Assembly (NCBI GenBank): GCA_964508975.1
Contig: CAZDVQ010000055.1
Span: 1 to 30,837, forward strand
Reading direction: 5' to 3'
Source: CAZDVQ01 sp964508975
Lineage (GTDB): Bacteria; Bacteroidota; Bacteroidia; Chitinophagales; Saprospiraceae
DNA: 30,837 nucleotides
The notes under the pieces are model-generated. The model was not told the DNA's origin, did not search any database, and saw only the letters and a program-made list of their open reading frames with translations. This document shows, piece after piece, positions 15,978-24,598 of the stretch. Each line of letters opens with the position of its first letter. Positions within the stretch are counted from its first letter, which is position 1. The translations under genes were made by a program, and so were the position numbers.

Positions 15978-16112
15978 TTTTTTTGTGGGCGTTGCGCCGC
16001 GGTGCGTCGCCGCTGTCTTGCGGGGTTCGCTATTCGCTCCGTGCTACGCACCAGCGCCTACGGCGCTGCCCTCCAGCCAGCTAACGCGAGAACGGCGGCG
16101 AAGCCGCCGTTA
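15978..16112 (-). repeat. GC-rich mosaic repeat, copy 5
   Basis: Minus orientation. The plus strand starts TTTTTTGTGGGCGTTGCG and ends near CTAACGC. Read on the minus strand, hairpin A is CAGCGCC-GTA-GGCGCTG, hairpin B is GTGC-GTA-GCAC, then the core GAGCGAATAGCGAACC. Beyond the CTAACGC border is an extra hairpin AACGGCGG-CGAAG-CCGCCGTT (16091-16111). Confidence 0.85.
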
Positions 16113-16207
16113 GTAGAGCAGAGCGCTGGGTGCTGAGAGCAGAGTGGAAGATGAACGGGCAGTTGTTGAACCACTCTGCTCTCTGCACTCTGCTCTTTGC
16201 ACTCATA
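16113..16207. repeat. 7-bp repeat array forming an inverted repeat
   Basis: Right arm: five 7-bp units of the ACTCTGC/TCTCTGC type (16173-16207). Left arm: GAGAGCAGAGTGG (16135-16147) is the exact reverse complement of CCACTCTGCTCTC (16171-16183), giving a 13-bp stem with a 23-nt loop. It directly follows GC-rich copy 5. The stretch 15845-16266 has no gene. Confidence 0.75.
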
Positions 16208-16208
16208 A

Positions 16209-16244
16209 AAAAATCCTTGCCCGAATAAACGAACAAGGATTTTT
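16209..16244 (-). terminator. Rho-independent terminator of the SlyD-type gene
   Basis: AAAAATCCTTG (16209-16219) pairs perfectly with CAAGGATTTTT (16234-16244) around a 14-nt loop. Read on the minus strand, the stem ends in a T-run 22 nt past the stop codon of the isomerase gene. Confidence 0.8.
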
Positions 16245-16266
16245 AAGGCATATTGTGCTGTGAAGC

Positions 16267-16761
16267 CTAGTGGTGAACACCACCGTCGCCGTGTACGTGG
16301 CCGTGCTCCAACTCTTCTTGGCTAGCGTCGCGAATGGTTACGATCTCGCCGATGAAGTACAAGTTTTTACCAGCCATCGGGTGGTTAAAGTCCATTTGTA
16401 CGCCACCTTCAAACACGTCAACGATAGTACCGCGGATGATGCCACCTTGTGGGTCGCGCATCGGGATAACGTTTCCAACTTTCATCAAGTCTTCGTTGCC
16501 CGTAAAGGTTTCAGCAGGGATTTCAACTACGGCTGTCTCGTCGATTGGACCGTAAGCATCGTCGCTGGTTAGGCCGAATTCGAAAGCGTCACCCACTTTC
16601 AAACCTTCAATATTCGATTCGAACACCGGCAACATCATACCGATGCCGTGGATAAATGTCAATGGATTCTCGTTGTCAGTTTGCTCAACAAACTCACCTT
16701 GCGCATTGTCGATGTGCAACTTGTAGGTAAGTTGAACAACTTTGTTTTGGGAAATAGTCAT
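16267..16761 (-). CDS. slyD: FKBP-type peptidyl-prolyl isomerase, SlyD-like
   Basis: A 164-aa cytoplasmic prolyl isomerase and folding helper. The FKBP core is split by an insert-in-flap domain, as in SlyD: core about 1-72 (LTFIHGIGMMLPVFESNIEGLKVGD), insert about 76-122, core return MDFNHPMAGKNLYF (123-136). The tail HGHVHGDGGVHH is histidine-rich, as in metal-binding SlyD proteins, though much shorter than in E. coli. An in-frame ATG 33 nt upstream (16794) lies inside the -7 box, so the start at 16761 is preferred. A terminator follows. The gene is divergent from the 54-aa gene at 16858. Confidence 0.9.
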   Translation of the reverse strand: MTISQNKVVQLTYKLHIDNAQGEFVEQTDNENPLTFIHGIGMMLPVFESNIEGLKVGDAFEFGLTSDDAYGPIDETAVVEIPAETFTGNEDLMKVGNVIPMRDPQGGIIRGTIVDVFEGGVQMDFNHPMAGKNLYFIGEIVTIRDASQEELEHGHVHGDGGVHH

Positions 16762-16793
16762 GAAAAATTTCTTTGATGTGATGATTTCGGGCA

Positions 16794-16801
16794 CAAAGGT
16801 A
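16794..16801 (-). promoter_or_regulatory. Putative -7 box of the SlyD-type gene
   Basis: The minus strand reads TACCTTTG, an exact TAnnTTTG match, 32 nt before the chosen ATG. Because it overlaps the upstream ATG at 16794, that ATG would not be in the mRNA. This decides the start. Confidence 0.55.
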
Positions 16802-16857
16802 CAAAAAGTGTAAACATGTTCGTGTAATCGCGGTTTAGTTTTCCTAAATTACCGATT

Positions 16858-17022
16858 ATGTTTGGATTGTTTAAAAAGAAAACTGAACTTGAATTGCTCC
16901 GCGAACAGTACAAGAAACTGTTGGAAGAAGCTTATCAATTATCGCGCACCAACCGCGCTGCCGCCGACAAAAAATCCGCCGAAGCAGCTGAGCTACTCCG
17001 GCGGATTGAATCTTTGCAATAA
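16858..17022 (+). CDS. Small Lacal_2735-family protein
   Basis: A 54-aa protein starting MFGLFKKKTELELL and ending in LLRRIESLQ. It is highly charged and helical, with the EAYQLSRTNRAAADKKSAEAAELL segment. The opening MFG-aromatic/Leu-FKKK, the LL-EA-x-x-LS-x-x-NR pattern and the small size match the Lacal_2735 family, known only from Bacteroidota and without a known function. No signal peptide or membrane segment is present. It is divergent from slyD (96-nt gap) and converges on the macroglobulin gene, whose stop is 15 nt away. TAGTTTTC about 20 nt upstream is one base off a -7 box. Confidence 0.8.
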   Translation: MFGLFKKKTELELLREQYKKLLEEAYQLSRTNRAAADKKSAEAAELLRRIESLQ

Positions 17023-17036
17023 CCGGTAACTCTCCG

Positions 17037-20000
17037 TTACTCTACGTTAACGCGGATGCCTTGCGTGTGCGTGCTGAACTCGGGTGCGTACATGCACTGC
17101 GTGGTGGTGATACCATTCGAGAAATTGCCTTTTTGGGTAGCAAATAGCTCGTATTCAAGTACATAGCTTCCTTTTGGCAAGTAGCCGATGAAGAAGTTGG
17201 TGCTCAGGTCACGGGTATTTTGGAAGTAACCCAAACCGCCTTGGTACTGGTACGAGCTGATGGTATTCAACGGCTCGAAAGCACTGGCACGCATGTCCTT
17301 GAGGTGTACGTACTCCATGTCGCGGTCAACCACCAACTCGATGCGCACCGTTACACGGTCGCCTGTTTTGAGTGGTGTTTGCTCGGTGATGGACTGCAAC
17401 ACAGGACCACGGTCTGAATTCACCTTCTTGAAGAGTTTTTTCGACACTTTCAAAGGTGTTTCCTTGAAGGAGGTAATCTTGTCGAGTTGCTCGAAGTACT
17501 GCCAGTACAAAGCGCCCCAAGCTGGGTTCTTGTTCGGGTTCTCGATTTTGATTTGACCCATTTCAGGTTTGATTTCGGCTTTGTCCCAAGAAATTTTGAA
17601 ATAACCTGTTCCGGCTTCCTTGGCAATTTTCGACTGGTCGAGCTTGTTTTTACCCATGGTAATTTCAACTTCCTTGTCTTCGAGCAACCAGTTGTCGCCG
17701 CTCAGCAACAAGGAGTAACAAGCCGCAGCTGTAGCCTTGCTGGTAGCCCAGTGGTTGGTTTGTTTGTTTTTAATCAACCAAGTTTTGAGGTCGTCAACGG
17801 CCTTTTCATCCTTGGCTACTTCTTCAAACACTTCAATCATCAAGGCGTGGGTTTCAATGGGTAGCTCATACCAGAAATAACCCGAGGTGTATTTCCAGTA
17901 CATGCCCATTTCCTCGCTGTTCAAGCTGCGCGATTTGAGCGACTTCACGATGGCATCGGCCAAGGTTTTGTTGTCGCTGCGTTGTGCAGCCAGCGCCAAC
18001 ATGCCTTGCATGTACAAGCCTTTGCTAGTCCAGTACTTGTTGGCCTGGGTCATGTAGTAATCAAACATCACTTTAACTCGAGGCTCAAGGGCCAGGCCAC
18101 GCTCAAAGTAGAAACTGCGGGCATAGAGGTAATGGATAGCCATGTAGCTCAAGTTGTCGTTGCCACGGTCTTTCTCTTTGATCTTGTTGAAAATTTCCAG
18201 TGCACGCTCATCTACGTAGCTAACGGCACGGTTCATCATGTCTTGAACTTCATCGTTTTCAGATAGAATTTTCAAGCCTAAACGGTCCATATGGCCCATG
18301 CCTTCTACAATGTACTGTGTAATGTAATAATCGTCGGGTCCACCGGTAAACCAAGAGAAACCACCATTGCTCAGTTGGCGTTGGCGTAACTTGGCCACAG
18401 CACGGTTGGTCTCGTCGCCCATGCGGTTCAAGTCGAAGAGGAGACCAACGTTTTTCTTTTGTTGTTCTTCGCTCTGTGCTTGTAAAACCCAAGGTGTTTC
18501 TTCCAACAAGGCTGTTTTAAGCTCTTGGTTTTTCGACAAGTTGCTCAGCAAGGCTTCAGGTTGATTTTTCCAAGCATCAAACACCCTTTTGATTTTGGGG
18601 TTTGAGTTGGCGATATGTGCACCTAAGCTATTGGCATACAAACGGTTAAAGGTTTGTTCGGTACACTCGTAAGGGTATTCAAACAAGTAGGGTAGGGCTT
18701 GAATCGCGTACCAAGCAGGGTTCGGCGTAAACTCTAGCGTGAGCTTGTGCGAGCGCAAGGTGCTTGATGAGCTCAACTCGGTCATCCGTTTGAAGTTGAA
18801 GGTCTTGGTCTGACCACCCCGCACAGGAAGCGGCATGGTTTCAGTCACCAACATGGTATTGGTTAAAAGCGGCAAGGTGCTTTCTTCGCCATCGGAGAAG
18901 TCGCCGGCCTTGGCAACCACGCGCCAGGTTATTGGACTGGTAAAGCCGTACGGGATTTTCAAATTCCAGTTGAGCAAGTCTGACTGGCCTGCTTTGGCAC
19001 TGAAGGTAACGATATACTTGCTGTTGCCCAATTCAGCGTCAACAGGCTTCATGGTCAAGGCATCAAACAGCAAGAGCTGTGCGCTGCCCGTCATATCGGC
19101 TTTGGTCAAGTTGCTCACCTTGGCGGCAAAGGTAAAGTTGTCGCCCTCGCGCATAAAACGCGGTGGGTTAGGCATTACCATTAAGTCTTTTTGGGTTTGT
19201 ACAAAACGACTATCGCTTACGGTTTGCAAGGATTTGGTATGGCCAAAGCTCAAGAATTTCCACTTGGTCAAGGCTTCGTTCATCTTGAACTTGATGGTTA
19301 TGTTGCCTTCCTCATCGGTGTTCATTTCTGGGAAGAAGAACACGGTTTCGTTTAGGTTGGTGCGAACCTTCACCTCGCCTAAACCGGGATCTGGGCTTGC
19401 GTCTTTCTTATCGTTTATGGCCACCTGTTCTATGGATTTTTCAGTAGCACCCGTGGTCATACTACTTGCTGAAACTTCCAATTGTTCCATAGCAGCAGCA
19501 GGAGCTGGTGGAGGTGGCGGCGGCGAAGATTTAACCATGCGATCTTCCATCCGGCTTCGGGGTGCTTCTTCTTCTGAAACGGCCATGTCATATACAACAC
19601 CTGGCATAGCGCCAGCATTTTCGTAATAACCATAGAGCTCGCCCAGGCTGAACCAACGCAGGTAAGTTTCGCCACGGTACAGGGCATTGATATACATGTT
19701 CCAATCTTCGCCCAGCATTTGGCTGCTCACGCTGTTGATGGCGTAGTAGCTGTTCATGCTCAGGTACGCATTACTGCTCGGCCACAAGTACATGCCCCAG
19801 TCGTTGCTGGCAAATACATCCAGCGAGGCATCGTACATGGCAAATACGAACTCAGCGGCCACTTTGTCGCCTTTTGGACCAGAGATTTTCAGTTGCCATT
19901 CTTCGTTTTGGCCTGGGTACAGTTTGTCGCGGAAGGTACCGTATTCAATTTTAAGCTCTTTGTTCGACCATGGCACGAGCACGGTTTCATTCAGGTTGTA

Positions 20001-23000
20001 AGCCCGTCTATCGGCCACGCTGCTCAAGTGGTAGTGCACATTGCCGCGCCATTCTTCCAGGGCGGTAATTTTAAGTTGCTGCGCATCTTCTACCTTCAAC
20101 CAGCGGCGTTCAACCGATTTTCCGTTGTGTTCTAATTCATACAGAACCCAAGCGGTTTTCATGCTGCTCGCCACGTTGATGGTTGCCGTTTCGCCAGGTT
20201 CTAGTTTCGAATTATCGATACGGCTGTTCAAGGCTACCGGCACAGCAGGTTTTTTGCTGGCGGCATCGTACAGGGTAAAGAATTTAACCACTTCGATATC
20301 TTCGCCCGAGGCATCTTTGGCCATGAGGGTCAGTTTGTATGCCCCCGGTGCCCAGGCTTTGGTCGCAAGGTTCAGGTATTTGAAGTTCTCGGTGTTGAAG
20401 TCACCTTCCATAGCTACTTTAGAAACAGGCCATTTGGTCATCTGGTCCTCGTCCTTGTAGGGATAGTTGGGGAATTGCTTGGCAAAATCGGCAGCACTAA
20501 TGAGTTGGTGTTCAGTTTGGCCCCAGAAACGCTTGCGGAAAACTTTGTTGGGCACGCTGAGCGCTTCAACTTTAACGCGGCCTTTCAGTGGCACAAATTC
20601 ACCGTTTAGGTTGGTTGTACTTAGGGTAGGTTTATTTTCCTTGTTACGGTCTAATTCGCCAGCAAGGTCAACATCAAGGTTGATGCTGACGTAACCTACG
20701 GTCAAGGAAGTACTGGAGGCGTGTGTTTCACCGGTCATGTCGCTCACGTCGGCATATACGGTGTAGTAAAACTGCGGTTTATTTTTGGCTGGGATTGATT
20801 TATCGGCAGACGCTTCAAACTCGATGGTAAATGTGCCATCGTCTTCTGTATCGATAACGCCGTTGGTCATTTCCGTTTCGTTGGTGTTGAACGGAATATA
20901 CCAGCCCCACATCCACCAGCGCCAGTATGGGAAGCTAGCCCTACGTGTTACGCGGTATGTAACTTTAGCACCGTCTAGGTTGCTACCGGCGTATGTTTTG
21001 GCTAGGCCTTTCACCTTCACCTTGTCGCCAAGTTTGTAGCTTTCTTTGATAGGGTCAAAGCTTACCTCAAATTTAGGGCGTTTGTATTCTTCTACTTGGA
21101 AGTACTTGGTACTACCATTTTGGGTACCCAAGGTCATGGTACCGGTCATGCCAGTCATGGGCACGGTAAACGAACCGTTGAAAGTACCAAACTCGTTGGT
21201 TTTCACGTCGAGGAAGGCCACTTCCTGCCAGTTGGCATCTTTAAACGATACCCGTTCGGTGCGGTTTGGTACTATAGATGGTTTGCCCTCGCGGTCTTTC
21301 ACGTACACCATACCTTTAAAGTACACGGTCTGGCCCGGGCGGTAAATACCCCGGTCAAGGAAGAACTCGGTCACCGAGTTGGTATTGTAATAATCGCTTG
21401 TGCGGTAATTGTAGAAACCATCGCCGGTAAAGAGTTGATCTTTACCGTTTGTCATTTTGGTATACAAGGTCTTGTTTTGAGCATTGGTGCTAGCAAAGCC
21501 ATCTTTATCGGTTACAGCACTACCAGCTTTCACGATTTCGTAAGTACGGGTATTGGGCCTGTATTCTTGGCTGTAAAAATCAACGGTAGCGCCGCTCAGG
21601 GGCTGACCCGTGTTTTGGTCCACCACGAAGAACTCAGATGCGCCTTTGTTCTGGCGCTGCATGTAGGCAATGTTGCTACTGTGGAAGTTGGTGTAGAACA
21701 CTGCGTTGTTCTGGTAGCTAAACTCGGGATTAGCCGATGCAATCAACACGTACGCACCGTTTTTCAAAGCTGGCAGGGCAAATTCAGCACTGTGTGCGTT
21801 ATAATCGCCATCTTGGGGCAGCGTGAGTGACCAACTTTTAACCAGGGGTAATTTGAGCATAGCGCCCAGTTTAGGATCCCCCCACAGGCTGTTTATTTTC
21901 CAGTAGCTGTCAAAATCAAGTTGCATGACTTTGAAGTGTATTTCCGAGATGTTTTTGTAGTCCACCTTGGCCAGCGATTCCTTGTCGGGCTGTGCTACTT
22001 TCTCGATGGTCACCGTCAACTCCTTGAACTTGATTTGGTTTTCCAGCGAGGCACACATCGAGGCACCGACAGAGCCTGGGAACAACTTGTTGGCTTCTTG
22101 GCACAGCTCTACGGCTTTTTTGCGGTAGCCTTTTTCGGCTTGTTCTATGCCGCTAGGGTTAGGCTTGTATTCGCCTCCTTTTTCGTTGTACCAAACGGCC
22201 AAGTAGTACATGGCCTCGGCCACGGCGGCTTCCTTGGGGTATTGTTTGATTAATTGCTCCAAGGCTTGTTTGTGCAGCAAGTCTTTATCAGGGTGTACCG
22301 AGTTTTCCTTGACAAAGTTCAAGCGGTTCAGCTCTAGCTCAACCAATGGACCACGGCTATCCAAACGCAAGCGGTGCTTGGTCAACTCTTGGTATAACTG
22401 CACGGCCCTTAACTTCGACGATGTAGCGTCTTGTGATTCAAATTTGTAGTTGGTAAACTGTGCGGCTGAGCCAAACGCTTCGGCTTGCTCTAGGTAAAAA
22501 GCATACACGGGTTGCGTCATGTACATGGCCTCGTTGCTATAGTAAGCCAAGGCGCGATTGGCCAGCAGGTCGTATAGGGTAGGGAGGTCGTAAGCGTTTT
22601 CGCCGGGTTCAATCACATCGGCAAAAACCTTGAGTTCAATGCGTTTCGCATCTTCGTAAGCCAGGGCGGCCTCATGGTAGCCACGGGCTTTTTCCATGAA
22701 TTTCTGCTCGTCCCAGAACTTAAAATCATCGGGGTCGTCGCCACTGCCACCTGCGGTGCGTTCTGATATTTCCCAGCGGTTTTGTTCGTAATAGCGGTAG
22801 TACAGCTCGCCGGTCATGGATTGTAGCATGGCCTTAACGGGCTGTTTTTGCGCCGCGATTTCGCTTTCAAAGTAGCGGATGGCATTGAAAAAGCCTTCTT
22901 CTTCTAGTTCAATTTTGTACTTGGCCTTGTAGGTGATAACCTTCACAATTTGGGCTGGGCTCGGGTTAGGCTCGGCCTTGATGCTGGCATATAGGGCGTC

Positions 23001-23186
23001 TACGGCCTCTAGGGCTTCTTTGAAAAGCCCTTGGTTTTCGAGCGAGTCGATTTTTTTCCAGGCTTCCTCGTAGTTATCGAAGTTGTCAAATACAATCATT
23101 TTCAGTTTGGGTTGGTTTACATTCAGGGCAAACAACGCTGTGAAAGCCAGCAAGGTTCCCAGTAAAACGGCAGTTTGTTTCTTCAT
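17037..23186 (-). CDS. Alpha-2-macroglobulin family protein with thioester motif
   Basis: A 2049-aa exported protein thought to trap or block proteases at the cell envelope. Layout: signal segment (1-20), a helical TPR-like N-terminal region (about 25-430), a series of macroglobulin beta domains (about 430-1210, including the EEYKRPKFEV and DRGIYRPGQTVYFKG segments typical of MG2/MG3), a Pro/Ala-rich linker (about 1220-1230), the A2M domain (about 1270-1360) and the thioester domain. PYECTEQ gives Cys1508 and Gln1511, the pair that forms the internal thioester. The C-terminus is a further beta domain. The length exceeds the roughly 1650 aa of the E. coli protein but is normal for Bacteroidota. 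No lipobox and no neighbouring pbpC gene, unlike E. coli. The start at 23186 is preferred over one 90 nt upstream, which coincides with a -7 box. Confidence 0.9.
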   Translation of the reverse strand: MKKQTAVLLGTLLAFTALFALNVNQPKLKMIVFDNFDNYEEAWKKIDSLENQGLFKEALEAVDALYASIKAEPNPSPAQIVKVITYKAKYKIELEEEGFFNAIRYFESEIAAQKQPVKAMLQSMTGELYYRYYEQNRWEISERTAGGSGDDPDDFKFWDEQKFMEKARGYHEAALAYEDAKRIELKVFADVIEPGENAYDLPTLYDLLANRALAYYSNEAMYMTQPVYAFYLEQAEAFGSAAQFTNYKFESQDATSSKLRAVQLYQELTKHRLRLDSRGPLVELELNRLNFVKENSVHPDKDLLHKQALEQLIKQYPKEAAVAEAMYYLAVWYNEKGGEYKPNPSGIEQAEKGYRKKAVELCQEANKLFPGSVGASMCASLENQIKFKELTVTIEKVAQPDKESLAKVDYKNISEIHFKVMQLDFDSYWKINSLWGDPKLGAMLKLPLVKSWSLTLPQDGDYNAHSAEFALPALKNGAYVLIASANPEFSYQNNAVFYTNFHSSNIAYMQRQNKGASEFFVVDQNTGQPLSGATVDFYSQEYRPNTRTYEIVKAGSAVTDKDGFASTNAQNKTLYTKMTNGKDQLFTGDGFYNYRTSDYYNTNSVTEFFLDRGIYRPGQTVYFKGMVYVKDREGKPSIVPNRTERVSFKDANWQEVAFLDVKTNEFGTFNGSFTVPMTGMTGTMTLGTQNGSTKYFQVEEYKRPKFEVSFDPIKESYKLGDKVKVKGLAKTYAGSNLDGAKVTYRVTRRASFPYWRWWMWGWYIPFNTNETEMTNGVIDTEDDGTFTIEFEASADKSIPAKNKPQFYYTVYADVSDMTGETHASSTSLTVGYVSINLDVDLAGELDRNKENKPTLSTTNLNGEFVPLKGRVKVEALSVPNKVFRKRFWGQTEHQLISAADFAKQFPNYPYKDEDQMTKWPVSKVAMEGDFNTENFKYLNLATKAWAPGAYKLTLMAKDASGEDIEVVKFFTLYDAASKKPAVPVALNSRIDNSKLEPGETATINVASSMKTAWVLYELEHNGKSVERRWLKVEDAQQLKITALEEWRGNVHYHLSSVADRRAYNLNETVLVPWSNKELKIEYGTFRDKLYPGQNEEWQLKISGPKGDKVAAEFVFAMYDASLDVFASNDWGMYLWPSSNAYLSMNSYYAINSVSSQMLGEDWNMYINALYRGETYLRWFSLGELYGYYENAGAMPGVVYDMAVSEEEAPRSRMEDRMVKSSPPPPPPAPAAAMEQLEVSASSMTTGATEKSIEQVAINDKKDASPDPGLGEVKVRTNLNETVFFFPEMNTDEEGNITIKFKMNEALTKWKFLSFGHTKSLQTVSDSRFVQTQKDLMVMPNPPRFMREGDNFTFAAKVSNLTKADMTGSAQLLLFDALTMKPVDAELGNSKYIVTFSAKAGQSDLLNWNLKIPYGFTSPITWRVVAKAGDFSDGEESTLPLLTNTMLVTETMPLPVRGGQTKTFNFKRMTELSSSSTLRSHKLTLEFTPNPAWYAIQALPYLFEYPYECTEQTFNRLYANSLGAHIANSNPKIKRVFDAWKNQPEALLSNLSKNQELKTALLEETPWVLQAQSEEQQKKNVGLLFDLNRMGDETNRAVAKLRQRQLSNGGFSWFTGGPDDYYITQYIVEGMGHMDRLGLKILSENDEVQDMMNRAVSYVDERALEIFNKIKEKDRGNDNLSYMAIHYLYARSFYFERGLALEPRVKVMFDYYMTQANKYWTSKGLYMQGMLALAAQRSDNKTLADAIVKSLKSRSLNSEEMGMYWKYTSGYFWYELPIETHALMIEVFEEVAKDEKAVDDLKTWLIKNKQTNHWATSKATAAACYSLLLSGDNWLLEDKEVEITMGKNKLDQSKIAKEAGTGYFKISWDKAEIKPEMGQIKIENPNKNPAWGALYWQYFEQLDKITSFKETPLKVSKKLFKKVNSDRGPVLQSITEQTPLKTGDRVTVRIELVVDRDMEYVHLKDMRASAFEPLNTISSYQYQGGLGYFQNTRDLSTNFFIGYLPKGSYVLEYELFATQKGNFSNGITTTQCMYAPEFSTHTQGIRVNVE

Positions 23187-23275
23187 ATAGTTTTTGGTTT
23201 GGATAAATTCTGGTGAAAAGGTTTGGGTCACATCTTGTTCAGAAGATGCAAGAACACCCGCTTTTGGCGTATCCA

Positions 23276-23283
23276 CAAAATTA
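23276..23283 (-). promoter_or_regulatory. Putative -7 box of the macroglobulin gene
   Basis: The minus strand reads TAATTTTG, an exact TAnnTTTG match. It lies 18 nt past the A-rich end of GC-rich copy 6 and gives a leader of about 85 nt. No clear -33 TTTG is seen. Confidence 0.45.
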
Positions 23284-23300
23284 CGAATTATTTTCCTTAT

Positions 23301-23410
23301 TTGGGCGCTGCGCCGCGTTGCGTCGCCGGCGTGCTACGCGCTCGCTGGTCGCTCGGTGCCTACGGCACTGGCCGCTACGCGGCCACGCTTCGCATGCCTA
23401 GCGCAGAAGG
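23301..23410 (-). repeat. GC-rich mosaic repeat, copy 6
   Basis: Minus orientation (plus strand starts TTGGGCGCTGCGCCGCG). On the minus strand hairpin A is TGGCCGC-GTA-GCGGCCA and hairpin B is GTGCC-GTA-GGCAC, followed by the core GAGCGACCAGCGAGCG and GCCGGCGACGC. The far border is GCGCTAGGCATGCG, close to that of copy 2. It lies immediately upstream of the macroglobulin promoter. Confidence 0.85.
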
Positions 23411-23438
23411 TTTAGCATTTAGGGTTTTGGGTTTTTAG

Positions 23439-23460
23439 GGGCGCACCTACGTATGCGCCC
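23439..23460. repeat. Short GC-rich hairpin
   Basis: GGGCGCA (23439-23445) pairs with TGCGCCC (23454-23460) around an 8-nt loop. It lies between GC-rich copy 6 and the REP-like pair, and no gene overlaps it. Confidence 0.6.
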
Positions 23461-23475
23461 AGGCATAACCCATTT

Positions 23476-23676
23476 GTAGAGACGTTCCGCGGAACGTCTC
23501 CCACCGCGATAAATCGCGGTGGCGGTAAAAGACGAAATGGTAAAATACATGGCCTCCAATGGACGGAAATGCGATGAAACCGACGGTTTTCAATATTGCA
23601 ATAGGTGGCAAACGTCATGGCCTTTATACCAACGTGATGAATTACGTTGGGGAGACGTTCCGCGGAACGTCTCTAC
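23476..23676. repeat. Inverted pair of REP-like palindromes (BIME-like unit)
   Basis: Two copies of a perfect 22-bp palindrome (23479-23500 and 23652-23673; centre TTCCGCGGAA). The first is preceded by GTAG at 23476; the second is followed by CTAC, ending at 23676. The feet therefore point outward in inverted orientation. The 151 bp between them hold two more hairpins: CCACCGCGAT/ATCGCGGTGG (23501-23522) and CCAACGT/ACGTTGG (23629-23650). No gene lies between 23187 and 23726. The GTAG foot is the hallmark of REP sequences moved by RAYT-type tyrosine transposases, but no such gene is in the window. Confidence 0.75.
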
Positions 23677-23726
23677 CGAGTGCTATGCTTGGCGGCTAAG
23701 GCCTAAATTAAGCCTGTGCATACGGT

Positions 23727-24524
23727 TTAATCCATCAAAGAATGTATAGGATTTATGCCGTGTTTATTTTTGCCTTCCCGTTCAATATAATACCAAGGAA
23801 TGTTGAATAGCCCTTTTTTGTAATCAATTTTAACGGTCTGTCCTATTTCAACTTCGCCATAATGACCAGCTGAAACGACGATTTCTTCCGTGTCATGGTG
23901 GTGCCCCCAGGGTGTCACTTCCACATAGAATGTAGAGGCCCCTTTTCGGCTTTTGGAATATCTTTTACCAATTACTTTTGCGTCGTAAACCAGTGGTTCA
24001 GATGTATCGTAAACGCAATTTGCCCCGTAAGTAGCAGCAAAACTGTACATAAAAACGCTAAAAATGAGTGATGCATAAATCCACACTTTGTTTTTGGTAG
24101 ACTTTGCAATCAATTTATGCGTTGTGAACAGGATAAGTAATACAACAACAAAGCCTATCACACCGGGAATAATCAAGCTATAATAACTTTCAAATTCAAT
24201 ATCAACAATGACCCTAAACAGAATGGCCCAGGCTGAGAAATCGATAAAATCAGCTACATCGTATTTGTCTTTGCCATCTTCATTGACCGATATATGAACT
24301 AGACTTGCAATACTTGGCCTGCCGTTTATCCCGTTCAGGATTAAGCCAAGTATAGGTATAATCAAAAGCGCTGTAAACAAAAGCTCGTATGGTTTTGGGT
24401 AAAACATAAACCAACAGCATAGTACTATGGTAATACCCTCTAACCAATCCAGTTTGTGGAATGTTAGTTTTTCTATAGGTATTCTGGTCTTTATAATAAC
24501 CGGATTGTATTTTTTTTCGGTCAT
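23727..24524 (-). CDS. Hypothetical multi-pass membrane protein
   Basis: A 265-aa protein I do not recognise. About five hydrophobic segments lie near 30-45, 47-65, 92-108, 115-135 and 147-167. The C-terminal ~90 residues (from about 177) look soluble and beta-rich, with a GHHHDTEE stretch, and may form a small barrel-like domain facing one side of the membrane. It is the last of four minus-strand AT-rich genes with gaps of 74-124 nt, so an operon is possible but not required. TATCTTTA about 30 nt upstream is one base off a -7 box. The REP-like pair lies 50 nt past its stop. Confidence 0.65.
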   Translation of the reverse strand: MTEKKYNPVIIKTRIPIEKLTFHKLDWLEGITIVLCCWFMFYPKPYELLFTALLIIPILGLILNGINGRPSIASLVHISVNEDGKDKYDVADFIDFSAWAILFRVIVDIEFESYYSLIIPGVIGFVVVLLILFTTHKLIAKSTKNKVWIYASLIFSVFMYSFAATYGANCVYDTSEPLVYDAKVIGKRYSKSRKGASTFYVEVTPWGHHHDTEEIVVSAGHYGEVEIGQTVKIDYKKGLFNIPWYYIEREGKNKHGINPIHSLMD

Positions 24525-24598
24525 GCAAAGCTTGTTTTGGAAGGCTTAAAGATATACTATTCTTGTCTCCTCGCCGGCAGAGAGATAATCATTTGACC

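Noticed and set aside
15857..16136. Open frames reading through GC-rich elements (also at 171-359, 7368-7637, 10925-11289, 23194-23438)
   Set aside because: They translate the repeat into similar Arg/Ala/Cys-rich peptides in several copies, but reading frames differ between copies and stem changes follow base pairing, not codons.
18835..19626. 263-aa plus-strand open frame inside the macroglobulin gene
   Set aside because: Antisense shadow of a clear gene. Low-complexity Ser/Leu-rich translation with no start signals.
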